From Arthrobacter sp. StoSoilA2 (GTDB lineage Bacteria > Actinomycetota > Actinomycetes > Actinomycetales > Micrococcaceae), in assembly GCF_019977195.1 (NCBI RefSeq), contig NZ_AP024643.1, forward strand, positions 1,798,001-1,862,000: a stretch of DNA of 64,000 bases. The letters run 5' to 3'. Under the pieces are notes generated by a model. It was given only the letters and a program-made list of their open reading frames with translations. It was not told the DNA's origin and ran no database searches. Shown one piece after another: positions 17,084-25,924 of this stretch (positions are counted from its first letter, which is position 1; each line of letters opens with the position of its first letter). The translations under genes and the position numbers were made by a program.

Positions 17084-18498
17084 TGACGTCCGCAACAAAC
17101 GAAGGCGCACTGTGGGGCGGCCGGTTCGCCGGCGGCCCCGCGGATGCGCTGGCAGCATTGAGCAAGTCCACGCACTTTGACTGGCGGCTGGCCCGCTATG
17201 ACATCGCCGGCTCCAAGGCGCACGCCCGCGTGCTGGCGAAGGCCGGATTGCTGGACGACGCCGAACTTGAAGGCATGCTTGCCGCCCTCAACCAGCTGGA
17301 CGAGGACGTGGCGAGCGGTGCCTACCTCCCGGCCGAGAGCGATGAGGATGTTCACGGTTCACTTGAGCGTGGCCTGATCGAGCGTGCCGGAACACAATTG
17401 GGCGGCAAGCTCCGTGCGGGCCGTTCCCGCAACGATCAAGTGGCAACGCTCGGCCGCATGTTCCTGCGCGACCATGCCCGGATCATTGCCAGCGGTGTCC
17501 TCGCCACCATCGACGCACTCGTGGAGCAGGCAAAGGCCCACCAGGGTGTGGCGATGCCTGGCCGGACGCACCTGCAGCATGCGCAGCCGGTGCTGCTGAG
17601 CCATCACCTTCTGGCACACGCCTGGGCGCTGCTGCGCGATGTACAGCGACTCCAGGACTGGGACAAGCGTGCTGGCGTTTCGCCGTATGGCTCGGGTGCC
17701 TTGGCCGGTTCGTCGTTGGGGCTGGATCCCGAGGCCGTTGCAGCTGATCTTGGCTTCTTCTCGGCTGTCCACAACTCGATTGATGGCACCGCCTCCCGCG
17801 ATGTCTTCGCCGAGTTCGCGTGGGTCTGCTCCATGATTGGCGTTGATCTCTCCCGGATCTCCGAGGAAGTCATCTTCTGGGCCACCAAGGAATTCTCCTT
17901 CGTGACCCTGCACGACTCGTACTCCACCGGGTCCTCGATCATGCCGCAGAAGAAGAACCCGGACGTTGCCGAGCTCGCGCGCGGCAAGGCAGGGCGCCTC
18001 ATCGGCAACCTGACCGGACTGCTGGCAACGCTCAAGGGCCTGCCGCTCGCGTACAACCGCGATCTGCAGGAGGACAAGGAACCGGTCTTCGACGCCGCCG
18101 ACACCCTGGAGCTGCTGCTTCCCGCCGTGTCCGGCATGATCGCCACGCTGAAGTTCAACACCGAGCGCATGGAGTCCCTGGCTCCCCAGGGCTTTGCGCT
18201 GGCCACTGACATCGCAGAATGGCTCGTCCGCCAGGGCGTTCCCTTCCGTGAAGCACACGAGCTTTCGGGTGCCGCGGTCAAGCAGGCTGAAAGCCGTGGG
18301 GTTGAGCTGTGGGACCTGACGGATGAAGAGTATTCAGCGATCTCGGAGCACTTGACTCCCGAGGTCCGCAGCGTGCTCAGCACTGAGGGTTCGCTCAACA
18401 GCCGCAACTCCCAGGGCGGAACTGCACCGGCCGCCGTCGAACGCCAATTGGTGGCGCTCACGGCAGAACTGGATGCAGCACGCAGCTACGCCAGCTAA
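17083..18498 (+). CDS. argH: Argininosuccinate lyase
   Basis: Cleaves argininosuccinate to arginine and fumarate. The 471-residue protein of the fumarase/aspartase superfamily has the signature TGSSIMPQKKNPDVAEL, which holds the catalytic serine loop, and earlier GGKLRAGRSRNDQVAT and PGRTHLQHAQPV. The start at 17083 is fixed by the ALWGGRF N-terminus common to the family and by the TAATG junction with argG. It is the last gene of the arg operon, followed by a long hairpin. Confidence 0.97.
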   Translation: MTSATNEGALWGGRFAGGPADALAALSKSTHFDWRLARYDIAGSKAHARVLAKAGLLDDAELEGMLAALNQLDEDVASGAYLPAESDEDVHGSLERGLIERAGTQLGGKLRAGRSRNDQVATLGRMFLRDHARIIASGVLATIDALVEQAKAHQGVAMPGRTHLQHAQPVLLSHHLLAHAWALLRDVQRLQDWDKRAGVSPYGSGALAGSSLGLDPEAVAADLGFFSAVHNSIDGTASRDVFAEFAWVCSMIGVDLSRISEEVIFWATKEFSFVTLHDSYSTGSSIMPQKKNPDVAELARGKAGRLIGNLTGLLATLKGLPLAYNRDLQEDKEPVFDAADTLELLLPAVSGMIATLKFNTERMESLAPQGFALATDIAEWLVRQGVPFREAHELSGAAVKQAESRGVELWDLTDEEYSAISEHLTPEVRSVLSTEGSLNSRNSQGGTAPAAVERQLVALTAELDAARSYAS

Positions 18499-18511
18499 AC
18501 GCACCATCAAT

Positions 18512-18546
18512 CCTGTGGGATGGCACATCACGTGCCGTCCCACAGG
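18512..18546 (+). terminator. Hairpin ending the arg operon
   Basis: A 15-bp inverted repeat (CCTGTGGGATGGCAC / GTGCCGTCCCACAGG, one G-T pair) encloses a 5-nt loop 13 nt after argH. It is followed by GCTTTA rather than a long T-run, so termination is likely but not of the strongest type. Confidence 0.7.
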
Positions 18547-18574
18547 GCTTTAAGGGGTGCGTTAGCATGGCGCT

Positions 18575-19309
18575 ATGACTCAGATCACCACTGGGGCGTT
18601 GCCCGCAGAGCTTCACAAAGCCGCCGACATCGTTACCCGCCTCCTCACCAAAATGGACGAGGCATCCGTCCCGCAACCGTCCGAGCTCCCGGGCTGGACC
18701 CGTGGCCACGTCCTCGCCCATATTGCCGGGATTTCGCGCGCCATGGCCCGCCAGCTCGAGTACGCCCGGCGCGGTGAGGCCGTGGAACTGTACGACGGCG
18801 GCATGGACGGCCGCAACAAGGCCATCGAGCTGGCCGCCGGACACAGCCTCGCAGACCATAAGGAGTCCGTTGACACCGCGCTGTCTCGTGCCTTGGCGGC
18901 GTTTGACGCACTGGAACCAGCCGACTGGGAAGCGCGCATCAGCTACCGGGACGGAACAGTCCTCGACGGCGGTCTGGCACTGTGGCGCGAACTCACCATC
19001 CATGCATCGGATCTTGGACTGGGATATGGGCCTGAAACCTGGAGCCGGCCCTTCTGCGAGCACCTGTTCACTTTCCTCGAAGCACGCGTTCCGGAGAAGT
19101 ACAAACTTGTCCTGCAGCCCACAGGACTGCCGCAGCGGGTCATTGGCCACGGGGGCACCTCGATTGCCATTACGGGCATGCTCACGGACATCGCGGCATG
19201 GCTCGCCGGCCGCGAACCGAGCTTGGGAAGCCTACGAGCTACCGCGGCGGCCGACGGTGTCGACCTGCCCGAGCTGCTCCCATGGCCCGCGGCACAACCT
19301 GCCGGCTAG
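18575..19309 (+). CDS. Maleylpyruvate isomerase family mycothiol-dependent enzyme (DinB-like)
   Basis: A 244-residue protein of the mycothiol-dependent maleylpyruvate isomerase N-terminal family, which shares the DinB four-helix fold. The N-terminal region shows the usual LPGWTRGHVLAHIAGISRA segment, including a histidine expected to help bind the metal. The C-terminal ~90 residues resemble the small second domain of this family. Mycothiol is the main thiol of actinobacteria, so the protein probably catalyses a thiol-dependent isomerisation or transfer; the substrate cannot be predicted. It is a monocistronic gene between the arg operon and a repeat array. Confidence 0.8.
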   Translation: MTQITTGALPAELHKAADIVTRLLTKMDEASVPQPSELPGWTRGHVLAHIAGISRAMARQLEYARRGEAVELYDGGMDGRNKAIELAAGHSLADHKESVDTALSRALAAFDALEPADWEARISYRDGTVLDGGLALWRELTIHASDLGLGYGPETWSRPFCEHLFTFLEARVPEKYKLVLQPTGLPQRVIGHGGTSIAITGMLTDIAAWLAGREPSLGSLRATAAADGVDLPELLPWPAAQPAG

Positions 19310-19310
19310 G

Positions 19311-19494
19311 CCGTCCTTCTCTCACTTCCTTACGTGTTTCGGCGGATGTTCTCTCACTTCCTGACGTGTTTCGGCCGGTGCTCTCTCACTTCCTGACGTG
19401 TTTCGGCCGGTGCTCTATCACTTCCTGACGAGTTTCGGCCGTCCTTCTCTCACTTCGTGCCGTTTTTTGGGTCGTGGTCGCTAACGTCCTGATG
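19311..19494 (+). repeat. 32-bp tandem repeat array, forward block A (5 units plus 1 degenerate)
   Basis: The core CTCTCACTTCCTGACG followed by a TGTTTCGGCCGGTG-like tail recurs every 32 bp. The core starts at 19319, 19351, 19383, 19415 (CTATCAC) and 19447. A sixth, degenerate copy at 19479 (CGCTAACGTCCTGATG) keeps the phase. There are no unique spacers; units abut. The block begins 8 nt after the stop of the mycothiol enzyme gene. Confidence 0.9.
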
Positions 19495-19587
19495 CACCGG
19501 GGGAGCGGTGCGACGTCGGCACCCGGCTGAATGCCGACGCGGGGTTATGGGAGACGAAAGGGAGCTGCGAGTCCTTGTCCCTTGGGG

Positions 19588-19704
19588 ATGTTCTCTCAGA
19601 TCCTGAGGTGTTTCCGGCGACGCTCTTTCAGATCCTGAGGCTTTTCCGGCGACGCTCTCTCACTTCCCGCGGCGTTTTCCCGTTTCCTCTCTCACTTCCT
19701 GCCG
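19588..19704 (+). repeat. 32-bp repeat array, forward block B (4 units)
   Basis: Cores start at 19593 (CTCTCAG), 19625 (CTTTCAG), 19657 and 19689 (CTCTCAC), exactly 32 bp apart. The first two have AGATCCTGAGG instead of ACTTCCTGACG, so sub-types exist. This block is out of phase with block A: 114 bp separate the nearest cores. The intervening ~90 bp contain a 7-bp GC-rich hairpin (CGTCGGC/GCCGACG) and no gene. Confidence 0.9.
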
Positions 19705-19956
19705 CGTTGAGATGTGAGAGAGGAAACGGCGAAAGGCGTTGGGATGTGAGTGAAGGATGGCGGAAGGGCGTTGAGATGTGAGAGAGGAAACGGCGAATGG
19801 CGCCGGGATGTGAGAGAAGGATGGCGGAAGAGCGTTGGGATGTGAGTGAAGGATGGCGGAAGGGCGCTGGGATGTGAGAGAAGGATCGCGGAAGGGCGCC
19901 GGGATGTGAGAGAAGGATCGCGGAAGGGCGCCGGGATGTGAGAGCGGAAACGGGAG
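19705..19956 (-). repeat. 32-bp repeat array, inverted block C (8 units)
   Basis: The reverse complement of the core (GTGAGAG or GTGAGTG) starts at 19714, 19746, 19778, 19810, 19842, 19874, 19906 and 19938, all exactly 32 bp apart. Units read like GGATGTGAGAGAAGGATSGC. Block C faces block B around an axis near 19704, so the two together could form a large imperfect cruciform or hairpin. The block runs up to the last codons of the AdaA-AlkA gene. Confidence 0.9.
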
Positions 19957-21447
19957 CTACGAGTGTTTGGGCTTCGTTGCCGCCCGCCACAAATGCATGG
20001 TGGCGTAGGACCGCCAAGGACTGACTTCCCGGAATTCAGGGGTGAGGCCGGGACCAGGAGGGAGGACCCGCAACCCGTTTCGAACGGCCGCGTCATTGCT
20101 CAGGAAAACGTCGGGCGCTCCCAGCACGCGCATGGCGACATACCCTACGGTCCAAGGCCCAATTCCTGGTAACGGCAGCAACTTTCGCTCCAGTCCTGCA
20201 ACGACGTCGCCGTAGCCGAACTCGAGGGCCCCTGTGGCCATCGCTTCGGCCACGGCAACCACTGACTCGATGCGGCGCTGGGGTCCCCGCAGCAGGGTGC
20301 GCGCGTCTTCGGCGAGTTCCGCCGCGGTCGGAAACAGGCGATCCAGGCCGGGGACACCGCCGTCGATCGGGGAGCCGAGGGCCGATAATTGGGTCAGTGC
20401 CGTCCGGGCAGCAGCAACGGTGATTTGCTGGCCGATCAGAGCCCTGACCAGCAATTCCTGGGGGTCGACTGCTCCTGGCACGCGAATTCCGGGAACCTCC
20501 TTGATGCTCCCTTTGAGCCGGGGGTCCATCGCCAAGGCGTCGTCGATCGCTTCTGGGTCGGCGTCCAGATCGAACAACCTGCGGACACGACTCAACAACA
20601 CCGGGAGGTCGTGGAGGTCCACCACCGTAGCCGACAACTGCAATGGCTTGCCCTGCCTTGAGGGGCTGTAGGCCACCGAGAACGTGGCGTTGCCGCGCGG
20701 GAGGCGGAGGGTTCGGGCATAGGTCCTGGTTCCGTCGTGTCCGGTGCTTGCCGACTCGATGCCCGGCACAGCACGAACCGCCAGGAAATCGAAGATTCCC
20801 GGGTCGAAGGGCTCCCGATATGGCAGATTCAACGTCAGAGCGGCTGGTGTCCCGTCGCTTGCCTCCCCGGCACCCCTGCGTACTCCCGATTTCGCACCGG
20901 TGGCTCGCAGCGCCGTCGGGGTCATCGCAAAAACCTCGCCGATGGTGTCGTTGAATTGCCTCACGCTATTGAACCCCGAGGCAAAGGCGACATCCGCGAG
21001 GAGCATCTTCGTTGAGACCAACAGCGTCCTTGCTGTCTGCGCCCTGCTGGCCCGTGCCAGTGAGAGCGGGCCGGCGCCAAGTTCGTGGCTAAGGATGCGG
21101 TTGAGCTGGCGCGCGGAGTAGCCAAGGCGGTGCGCAAGGCCGTCGACCCCCTCGCGAGTGATAACGCCGTCGTTGATCAGGCGCATTGCACGGCCGGCAA
21201 CGTCGGATCGGATGTTCCAGGCCGGTGTTCCGGGGACGGCCTCGGGCAGGCATCGCTTGCAAGCCCGGTACCCGGCTTCGTGGGCAGCGGCCGATGTCTC
21301 GTAGAACGTGACATTCTCGGCCTTCGGCGTACGGGCTGGGCAGGACGGCCGGCAGTAGATACCAGTCGAGCTGACGGCCGTGAAGAATTGTCCGTCGAAG
21401 CGGGTGTCGCGGGCGTCAATTGCCCTGTAGCGCTGCCAGAAGTCCAT
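19957..21447 (-). CDS. AdaA-AlkA fusion: methylphosphotriester-sensing regulator with 3-methyladenine glycosylase domain
   Basis: A 496-residue protein combining the adaptive-response sensor with a DNA glycosylase. Residues ~1-75 form the Ada zinc domain: CRPSCPAR supplies the methyl-accepting and zinc cysteines, and YRACKRCLPE the other pair. Residues ~85-190 are an AraC-type helix-turn-helix region (LAHRLGYSARQLNRIL, LADVAFASGFNSVRQFNDT). The remainder is AlkA-like, with an N-terminal AlkA domain then the HhH-GPD region (LVRALIGQQITVAAARTA, LPGIGPWTVGYVAMRVLG ending in the catalytic Asp of DVFLSND). The O6-methylguanine transferase domain of E. coli Ada is absent. It is divergent from mpg, a second alkylation-repair gene. 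Confidence 0.93.
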   Translation of the reverse strand: MDFWQRYRAIDARDTRFDGQFFTAVSSTGIYCRPSCPARTPKAENVTFYETSAAAHEAGYRACKRCLPEAVPGTPAWNIRSDVAGRAMRLINDGVITREGVDGLAHRLGYSARQLNRILSHELGAGPLSLARASRAQTARTLLVSTKMLLADVAFASGFNSVRQFNDTIGEVFAMTPTALRATGAKSGVRRGAGEASDGTPAALTLNLPYREPFDPGIFDFLAVRAVPGIESASTGHDGTRTYARTLRLPRGNATFSVAYSPSRQGKPLQLSATVVDLHDLPVLLSRVRRLFDLDADPEAIDDALAMDPRLKGSIKEVPGIRVPGAVDPQELLVRALIGQQITVAAARTALTQLSALGSPIDGGVPGLDRLFPTAAELAEDARTLLRGPQRRIESVVAVAEAMATGALEFGYGDVVAGLERKLLPLPGIGPWTVGYVAMRVLGAPDVFLSNDAAVRNGLRVLPPGPGLTPEFREVSPWRSYATMHLWRAATKPKHS

Positions 21448-21529
21448 TCCTTCATCCTGTCAGGAGTGCACGTCCGCTGCTAGCGGAAATCGGACATGGC
21501 CGTTTCACGATTTTTGCTAGGGTCTGGGC

Positions 21530-22189
21530 ATGAGCTCGTCCATGGAGAAGGGAGTCAGCGATCCCGAAAAAGTGCGTAAGTTCCTCGAAGGCGACCCCCG
21601 TGTCATCGCTCCACTGGTCCTTGGCGCGGTGCTCACCCACTACTCCGAAGCCGGTCGAGTCGCGGTGAGACTCACTGAAGTGGAGGCCTATATGGGCCCT
21701 CGCGATTCCGAACACCCCGATCCCGGATCGCACACTTTCGGCGGTCCCACGGCCCGTAACGCGCCGATGTTCGGACCACCGGGTTTCCTGTACGTGTACT
21801 TCACCTACGGCATGCACTACTGCGCCAACATCGTCTGCGGTCCAGCAGGCTCGCCGTCGGCGTTGCTTCTGCGGGCCGGCGAGATTGTAGAAGGCGAGGG
21901 GCTTGCCACGGTACGGAGGCCTGCCTCAAAAACGCACAAGGACTTGGCCAGTGGGCCTGCACGCCTGGCATCGGCGCTGGGACTTACGACGGCGGACACG
22001 GGCCGTGACGCGCTCGCCTCACCGTTCAGCTTTTGGCTGCCCAAGACGCCGGTAGCGGCCGTGGCCAGCGGACCGCGGGTTGGGGTAGCTGGTCCCGGTG
22101 GAAGTACGGACTACCCGTGGCGCTTCTGGATCGAAGATGATCCCACGGTGTCACGGTACAAAGCAGCGCGGCCACGCAACCGGGCGTGA
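21530..22189 (+). CDS. mpg: DNA-3-methyladenine glycosylase, AAG/MPG family
   Basis: A 219-residue base-excision glycosylase of the human AAG fold, which removes alkylated purines and hypoxanthine. Family motifs are present: VRLTEVEAYMGPRDSEHP (with the catalytic Glu region), HTFGGPTARNAPMFGPPG, and LYVYFTYGMHYCANIVC. ATG at 21530 is used; ATG at 21542 is a possible alternative. It is divergent from the AdaA-AlkA gene across 82 nt, so both may share a control region. The gene normally sits next to tyrS in actinobacteria; here a helicase-like gene lies between them. Confidence 0.93.
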   Translation: MSSSMEKGVSDPEKVRKFLEGDPRVIAPLVLGAVLTHYSEAGRVAVRLTEVEAYMGPRDSEHPDPGSHTFGGPTARNAPMFGPPGFLYVYFTYGMHYCANIVCGPAGSPSALLLRAGEIVEGEGLATVRRPASKTHKDLASGPARLASALGLTTADTGRDALASPFSFWLPKTPVAAVASGPRVGVAGPGGSTDYPWRFWIEDDPTVSRYKAARPRNRA

Positions 22190-22288
22190 ACTTTGGCCGC
22201 TGGTCCGCCATATGACCTGGACCAAACACGTTTACCAAAATCGCTGTAGAATGGACGGTCTGTCTTTTGCGATAGGGGTTACGGTTCG

Positions 22289-24517
22289 ATGCACGACGCT
22301 GATTTGGTCCACGAGCAGGAATACGTTGCTGGGCTGTACGCCCGGCTCGATGAGCTGCGCGAAGAAAAGCGTGCCCAGCTGGCCCAGGTGCGTAAGGCCG
22401 GTGCAGTGGGAACCATGCAAAACGTGTCCGAACGTGACGCGTTCGCCGCGCTGTATGAGGACCGCCTTGCCCAGCTCGACGCCGTCGATGACCGTTTGGT
22501 CTTCGGGCGCCTCGATCTGGACTCGGGGGAGGCCCAGTACATTGGCCGTATCGGGTTGTCTACCGCCGATCTCCAACGGCTCATGGTTGACTGGCGCGCC
22601 CCGGAGGCCGGCCACTTCTACCAGGCCACCGCTTTCGACCGCCAAGGCGTGCGCCGCCGTCGACACCTGATCCTGCAAGGCCGGGACGTGAAGGCGATCG
22701 AGGACGATGTCCTGGATGCCGGCATGCTCGCGGACAACGATTCCCTGCAGGGCGAGGGCGCGCTCCTTGCGGCCCTGAATTCCAAGCGCACGGGCCGCAT
22801 GTCGGACATCGTGGGAACCATCCAGTCGGAGCAGGACAGGATCATCCGTTCGTCGATCTCGGGCGCGCTCGTCGTACAAGGTGGTCCAGGGACGGGTAAG
22901 ACCGCAGTGGCACTGCACCGCGCCGCCTACCTCCTTTACACGCACCGTGATCGGCTCAAGAGTGCCGGCGTTCTGCTGGTGGGACCGTCGTCGTCGTTTA
23001 TGCATTACATCGAGCGTGTACTGCCCTCGCTGGGCGAGACCGGCGTCGTCATGGCCAGTCTTGGCCGGCTTATGCCCGGAATCCACGCTGTTCCCGAGGA
23101 AGATCCGGACGTTGCCGCGCTCAAAGGCAAGCTCGACATGGCCACGGTGGTGGCCAACGCCGTGGCAAACCGGCAGCGCACGCCTGTAGAAGACCGCATT
23201 CTCGAAGTCGATTCCCGCAAGCTGACGCTGACCGTCCGCCAGGTCCGCCGCGCACGGGAAAAGGCCCGGGCCACGGGCAAGCCGCACAACGAAGCCCGGC
23301 TGACGTTCGTCAAGATCCTTCTGCGTGAGCTCACGGAGCAACTAACGGACCTCGTCGAGGAATCGAACATCGGCAATAACGCCGATCGCGCCTACCTCGC
23401 CGAAGACGTCCGGTCCGCGCGGGACGTCCGCATCGCATTGAACCTGTGCTGGATGCCGATGACTCCGGAGAAGCTGATCTCCGAGCTCTTCAGCAAGCCC
23501 GCCATCCTGGAAGCCTGCACGCCACACCTCACACCGGAACAGCGATCCCTTCTGCAACGCCCAGCGGATGCGCCCTGGACCGAGGCGGACGTGCCGCTCC
23601 TTGACGAAGCTGCCGAGCTGCTCGGTGAGCTGGATCCTGCCGCGGGCAGGGGACTGGCCCAGCAGGAAGCCGACCGCGCCCGCGATCTGGCCAACGCCAG
23701 GCAGACCCTGGCCAACATGGAAGCCATGGGCGTGGATGTCCTGGTGAGCGCCGAAGAACTGGCAGACCAGAACCAGGAACGCGAGAACCGGCTCACCGCA
23801 GCCGAGCGCGCCACGAGCGATCGTTCCTGGGCTTTCGGCCACATCGTGGTTGATGAGGCACAGGAACTTTCGGCCATGCAGTGGCGGCTCCTCGTGCGTC
23901 GCTGCCCGCTGAAGTCCTTCACGATCGTGGGGGACATCGCCCAAACCAGTGCAGCGGCAGGCGCCAATTCGTGGCAAAGCGCGCTCGCGCCGTCGTTCGG
24001 TGACCGCTGGCAGCTCGAAGAACTGACCGTCAACTACCGCACGCCGTCCCAGATCGCGGAAGCCGCTGTTCGGATGGCCAACCGCGCAGGCCTGGTGGTC
24101 TCGGCTCCGAAGGCCGTGCGCGAAGGCAAATGGTCGCCCATCGTGGACCGCGTCGAAGCGGACGGAATTGTCTCCCGCCTGGTCGAGGTCCTGCCTGAGG
24201 AAGTGGAAGCAATCGACGGCGGCCTGCTGGCTGTCATCGCCGACGGCCCACTGCTGCCGCAGGCGGCTGCCGCGCTGCGCGGGATCTACGGCCGCCGCAT
24301 CGGCTCGGGAGCCGGAAGCTACGAGCAGGACATCGTGGTCATCAGCCCCAAGGAAGCGAAGGGCCTGGAATTTGATGGCGTCATCGTCCTGGAGCCGGCT
24401 GCCATGCTCAATCACGAGCACGGCAAGGTGGGCGACCTCTACGTCGCTATGACCCGACCCACGCAGCGGCTCAGGCTCATCGCCGCGGCACCGCTGCCCG
24501 CCGGCATCGAACGCTAG
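22289..24517 (+). CDS. HelD/HelR-type RNA polymerase-recycling ATPase (UvrD-like superfamily 1)
   Basis: A 742-residue superfamily 1 ATPase. The N-terminus (about 5-60) is predicted coiled coil, the arm that enters the RNA polymerase secondary channel in HelD proteins. Walker A is GGPGTGKTAVALHRAAYLL (about 198), Walker B/motif II is HIVVDEAQELSAMQW, and motifs toward the C-terminus include VNYRTPSQIAEAA and KEAKGLEFDGVIVLEP with VAMTRPTQRL. Actinobacterial members (HelR) release stalled polymerase and can displace rifamycins. Helicase activity is not expected. It was placed in this group from overall layout; an ordinary UvrD-like helicase is less likely because of the N-terminal arm and short domain 1B. 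It lies 37 nt upstream of tyrS. Confidence 0.8.
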   Translation: MHDADLVHEQEYVAGLYARLDELREEKRAQLAQVRKAGAVGTMQNVSERDAFAALYEDRLAQLDAVDDRLVFGRLDLDSGEAQYIGRIGLSTADLQRLMVDWRAPEAGHFYQATAFDRQGVRRRRHLILQGRDVKAIEDDVLDAGMLADNDSLQGEGALLAALNSKRTGRMSDIVGTIQSEQDRIIRSSISGALVVQGGPGTGKTAVALHRAAYLLYTHRDRLKSAGVLLVGPSSSFMHYIERVLPSLGETGVVMASLGRLMPGIHAVPEEDPDVAALKGKLDMATVVANAVANRQRTPVEDRILEVDSRKLTLTVRQVRRAREKARATGKPHNEARLTFVKILLRELTEQLTDLVEESNIGNNADRAYLAEDVRSARDVRIALNLCWMPMTPEKLISELFSKPAILEACTPHLTPEQRSLLQRPADAPWTEADVPLLDEAAELLGELDPAAGRGLAQQEADRARDLANARQTLANMEAMGVDVLVSAEELADQNQERENRLTAAERATSDRSWAFGHIVVDEAQELSAMQWRLLVRRCPLKSFTIVGDIAQTSAAAGANSWQSALAPSFGDRWQLEELTVNYRTPSQIAEAAVRMANRAGLVVSAPKAVREGKWSPIVDRVEADGIVSRLVEVLPEEVEAIDGGLLAVIADGPLLPQAAAALRGIYGRRIGSGAGSYEQDIVVISPKEAKGLEFDGVIVLEPAAMLNHEHGKVGDLYVAMTRPTQRLRLIAAAPLPAGIER

Positions 24518-24554
24518 GAAAAGTGAACCCAACAATCCTGCTAACTTAGAACTC

Positions 24555-25865
24555 GTGTCACACGTAAACAACATCGAGTCCCAGCACAACGATCCCGCCT
24601 TTGCCAACATCTGGCAGGAGCTCAAATGGCGCGGCCTGATCCACGTTTCCACCGACGAAACGGAACTGGAAAAGCTGCTCGCCGGGGACCCGATCACGTA
24701 TTACTGTGGCTTTGACCCCACCGCTCCGTCCCTTCACCTGGGTAACTTGGTGCAGCTCCTGCTGATGCGGCGCCTGCAGTTGGCTGGCCACAAGCCGCTC
24801 GGCCTGGTTGGCGGATCCACGGGCCTTATCGGTGATCCGCGCCCCACGGCGGAGCGCACCTTGAACACCAAGGACACGGTTGCGGAGTGGGTCGGCTACC
24901 TCCAGGGGCAGGTGCGCCGTTTCCTCAGTTTCGAGGGCGATAACGCGGCACGCATGGTCAACAACCTGGACTGGACGGCGCCGCTGAGTGCCATCGACTT
25001 CCTCCGTGAGATCGGAAAGCACTACCGGGTGGGCACCATGCTTCGCAAGGATGCTGTCGCCTCCCGTTTGAGTTCCGAAGAGGGCATTAGCTACACCGAG
25101 TTCAGTTACCAGATCCTGCAGGGCATGGACTACCTCCAACTGTTCCGCGACTACGGCTGTGCACTGCAGACCGGTGGCTCGGACCAGTGGGGCAACCTCA
25201 CCAGCGGTACCGAACTCATCCGCAAGGTGGAAGGCAAGAGCGTCCACGCCCTGGGTACGCCGCTCATCACCAACTCGGACGGTACCAAGTTCGGCAAGAG
25301 CGAGGGCAACGCCATCTGGCTGGACCCCGAAATGTGCAGCCCGTACGCGTTCTACCAGTTCTGGCTGAACACGGCCGACGCTGACGTGGTGGACCGGCTC
25401 AAAGTCTTCACGTTCCTTTCACGTGCGGAAATTGAAGAGCTTGGCCAGGCTGTTGCGGAGCGTCCCTTCGCACGGGAAGGCCAGAAGAAGCTTGCGTTCG
25501 AAGTCACGTCCTTGGTGCATGGCATCGATGCGACTGAAAAGGTCATCGCCGCTTCGGCAGCACTCTTCGGCAACGGCGATCTCACCGTCCTGGACGAGCG
25601 CACCCTGGAAGCAGCGACCGCGGAACTTCCCTCCGCGAAGATCAGCGCCGACGGTCTTGGAATCATCGACTTGTTGGTGGCCGCCGGTTTGTCCGACAGC
25701 AAGTCGGCAGCCCGCCGGACCATCGGGGAGGGCGGCGCCTACGTGAACAACACCAAGGTCTCCGATCCGGATGCCGTTATCGCGCAGGATGAACTGCTTC
25801 ATGGCCGGTACCTGCTCCTTCGCCGGGGCAAGAAGAACCTGGCGACGATTGAGGTTTCGGCCTAG
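24555..25865 (+). CDS. tyrS: Tyrosine--tRNA ligase
   Basis: Charges tRNA-Tyr in the cytoplasm. The 436-residue class I synthetase has the HIGH-type motif PSLHLGNLVQ, the tyrosine-binding YTEFSYQILQGMDYLQL, and the KMSKS-type loop KFGKSEG. An S4 RNA-binding domain forms the C-terminus (SKSAARRTIGEGGAYVNN). GTG is the start, giving MSHVNNIESQ. No T-box leader is visible in the short 37-nt upstream gap. A clear terminator follows. Confidence 0.97.
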   Translation: MSHVNNIESQHNDPAFANIWQELKWRGLIHVSTDETELEKLLAGDPITYYCGFDPTAPSLHLGNLVQLLLMRRLQLAGHKPLGLVGGSTGLIGDPRPTAERTLNTKDTVAEWVGYLQGQVRRFLSFEGDNAARMVNNLDWTAPLSAIDFLREIGKHYRVGTMLRKDAVASRLSSEEGISYTEFSYQILQGMDYLQLFRDYGCALQTGGSDQWGNLTSGTELIRKVEGKSVHALGTPLITNSDGTKFGKSEGNAIWLDPEMCSPYAFYQFWLNTADADVVDRLKVFTFLSRAEIEELGQAVAERPFAREGQKKLAFEVTSLVHGIDATEKVIAASAALFGNGDLTVLDERTLEAATAELPSAKISADGLGIIDLLVAAGLSDSKSAARRTIGEGGAYVNNTKVSDPDAVIAQDELLHGRYLLLRRGKKNLATIEVSA

Positions 25866-25893
25866 TTCGCCGTACATCGCAATACCTGAAAGG

Positions 25894-25924
25894 GCCGGCA
25901 ACCGTTGTGGTTGCCGGTCTTTTC
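25894..25924 (+). terminator. Rho-independent terminator of tyrS
   Basis: CCGGCAACC (25895-25903), loop GTTGT, GGTTGCCGG (25909-25917), then TCTTTT. The stem is perfect over 9 bp. Confidence 0.9.

Noticed and set aside
19311..19956. CRISPR array
   Set aside because: The 32-bp period has no unique spacers between repeats, unit sequences drift, orientation reverses midway, and no cas genes are in the window.
19628..20096. Minus-strand proteins with Ser/His/Pro-rich repeats across the array
   Set aside because: Their periodicity follows the 32-bp DNA repeat (three units per 32 residues), and they overlap the end of the AdaA-AlkA gene. No start signal supports them.
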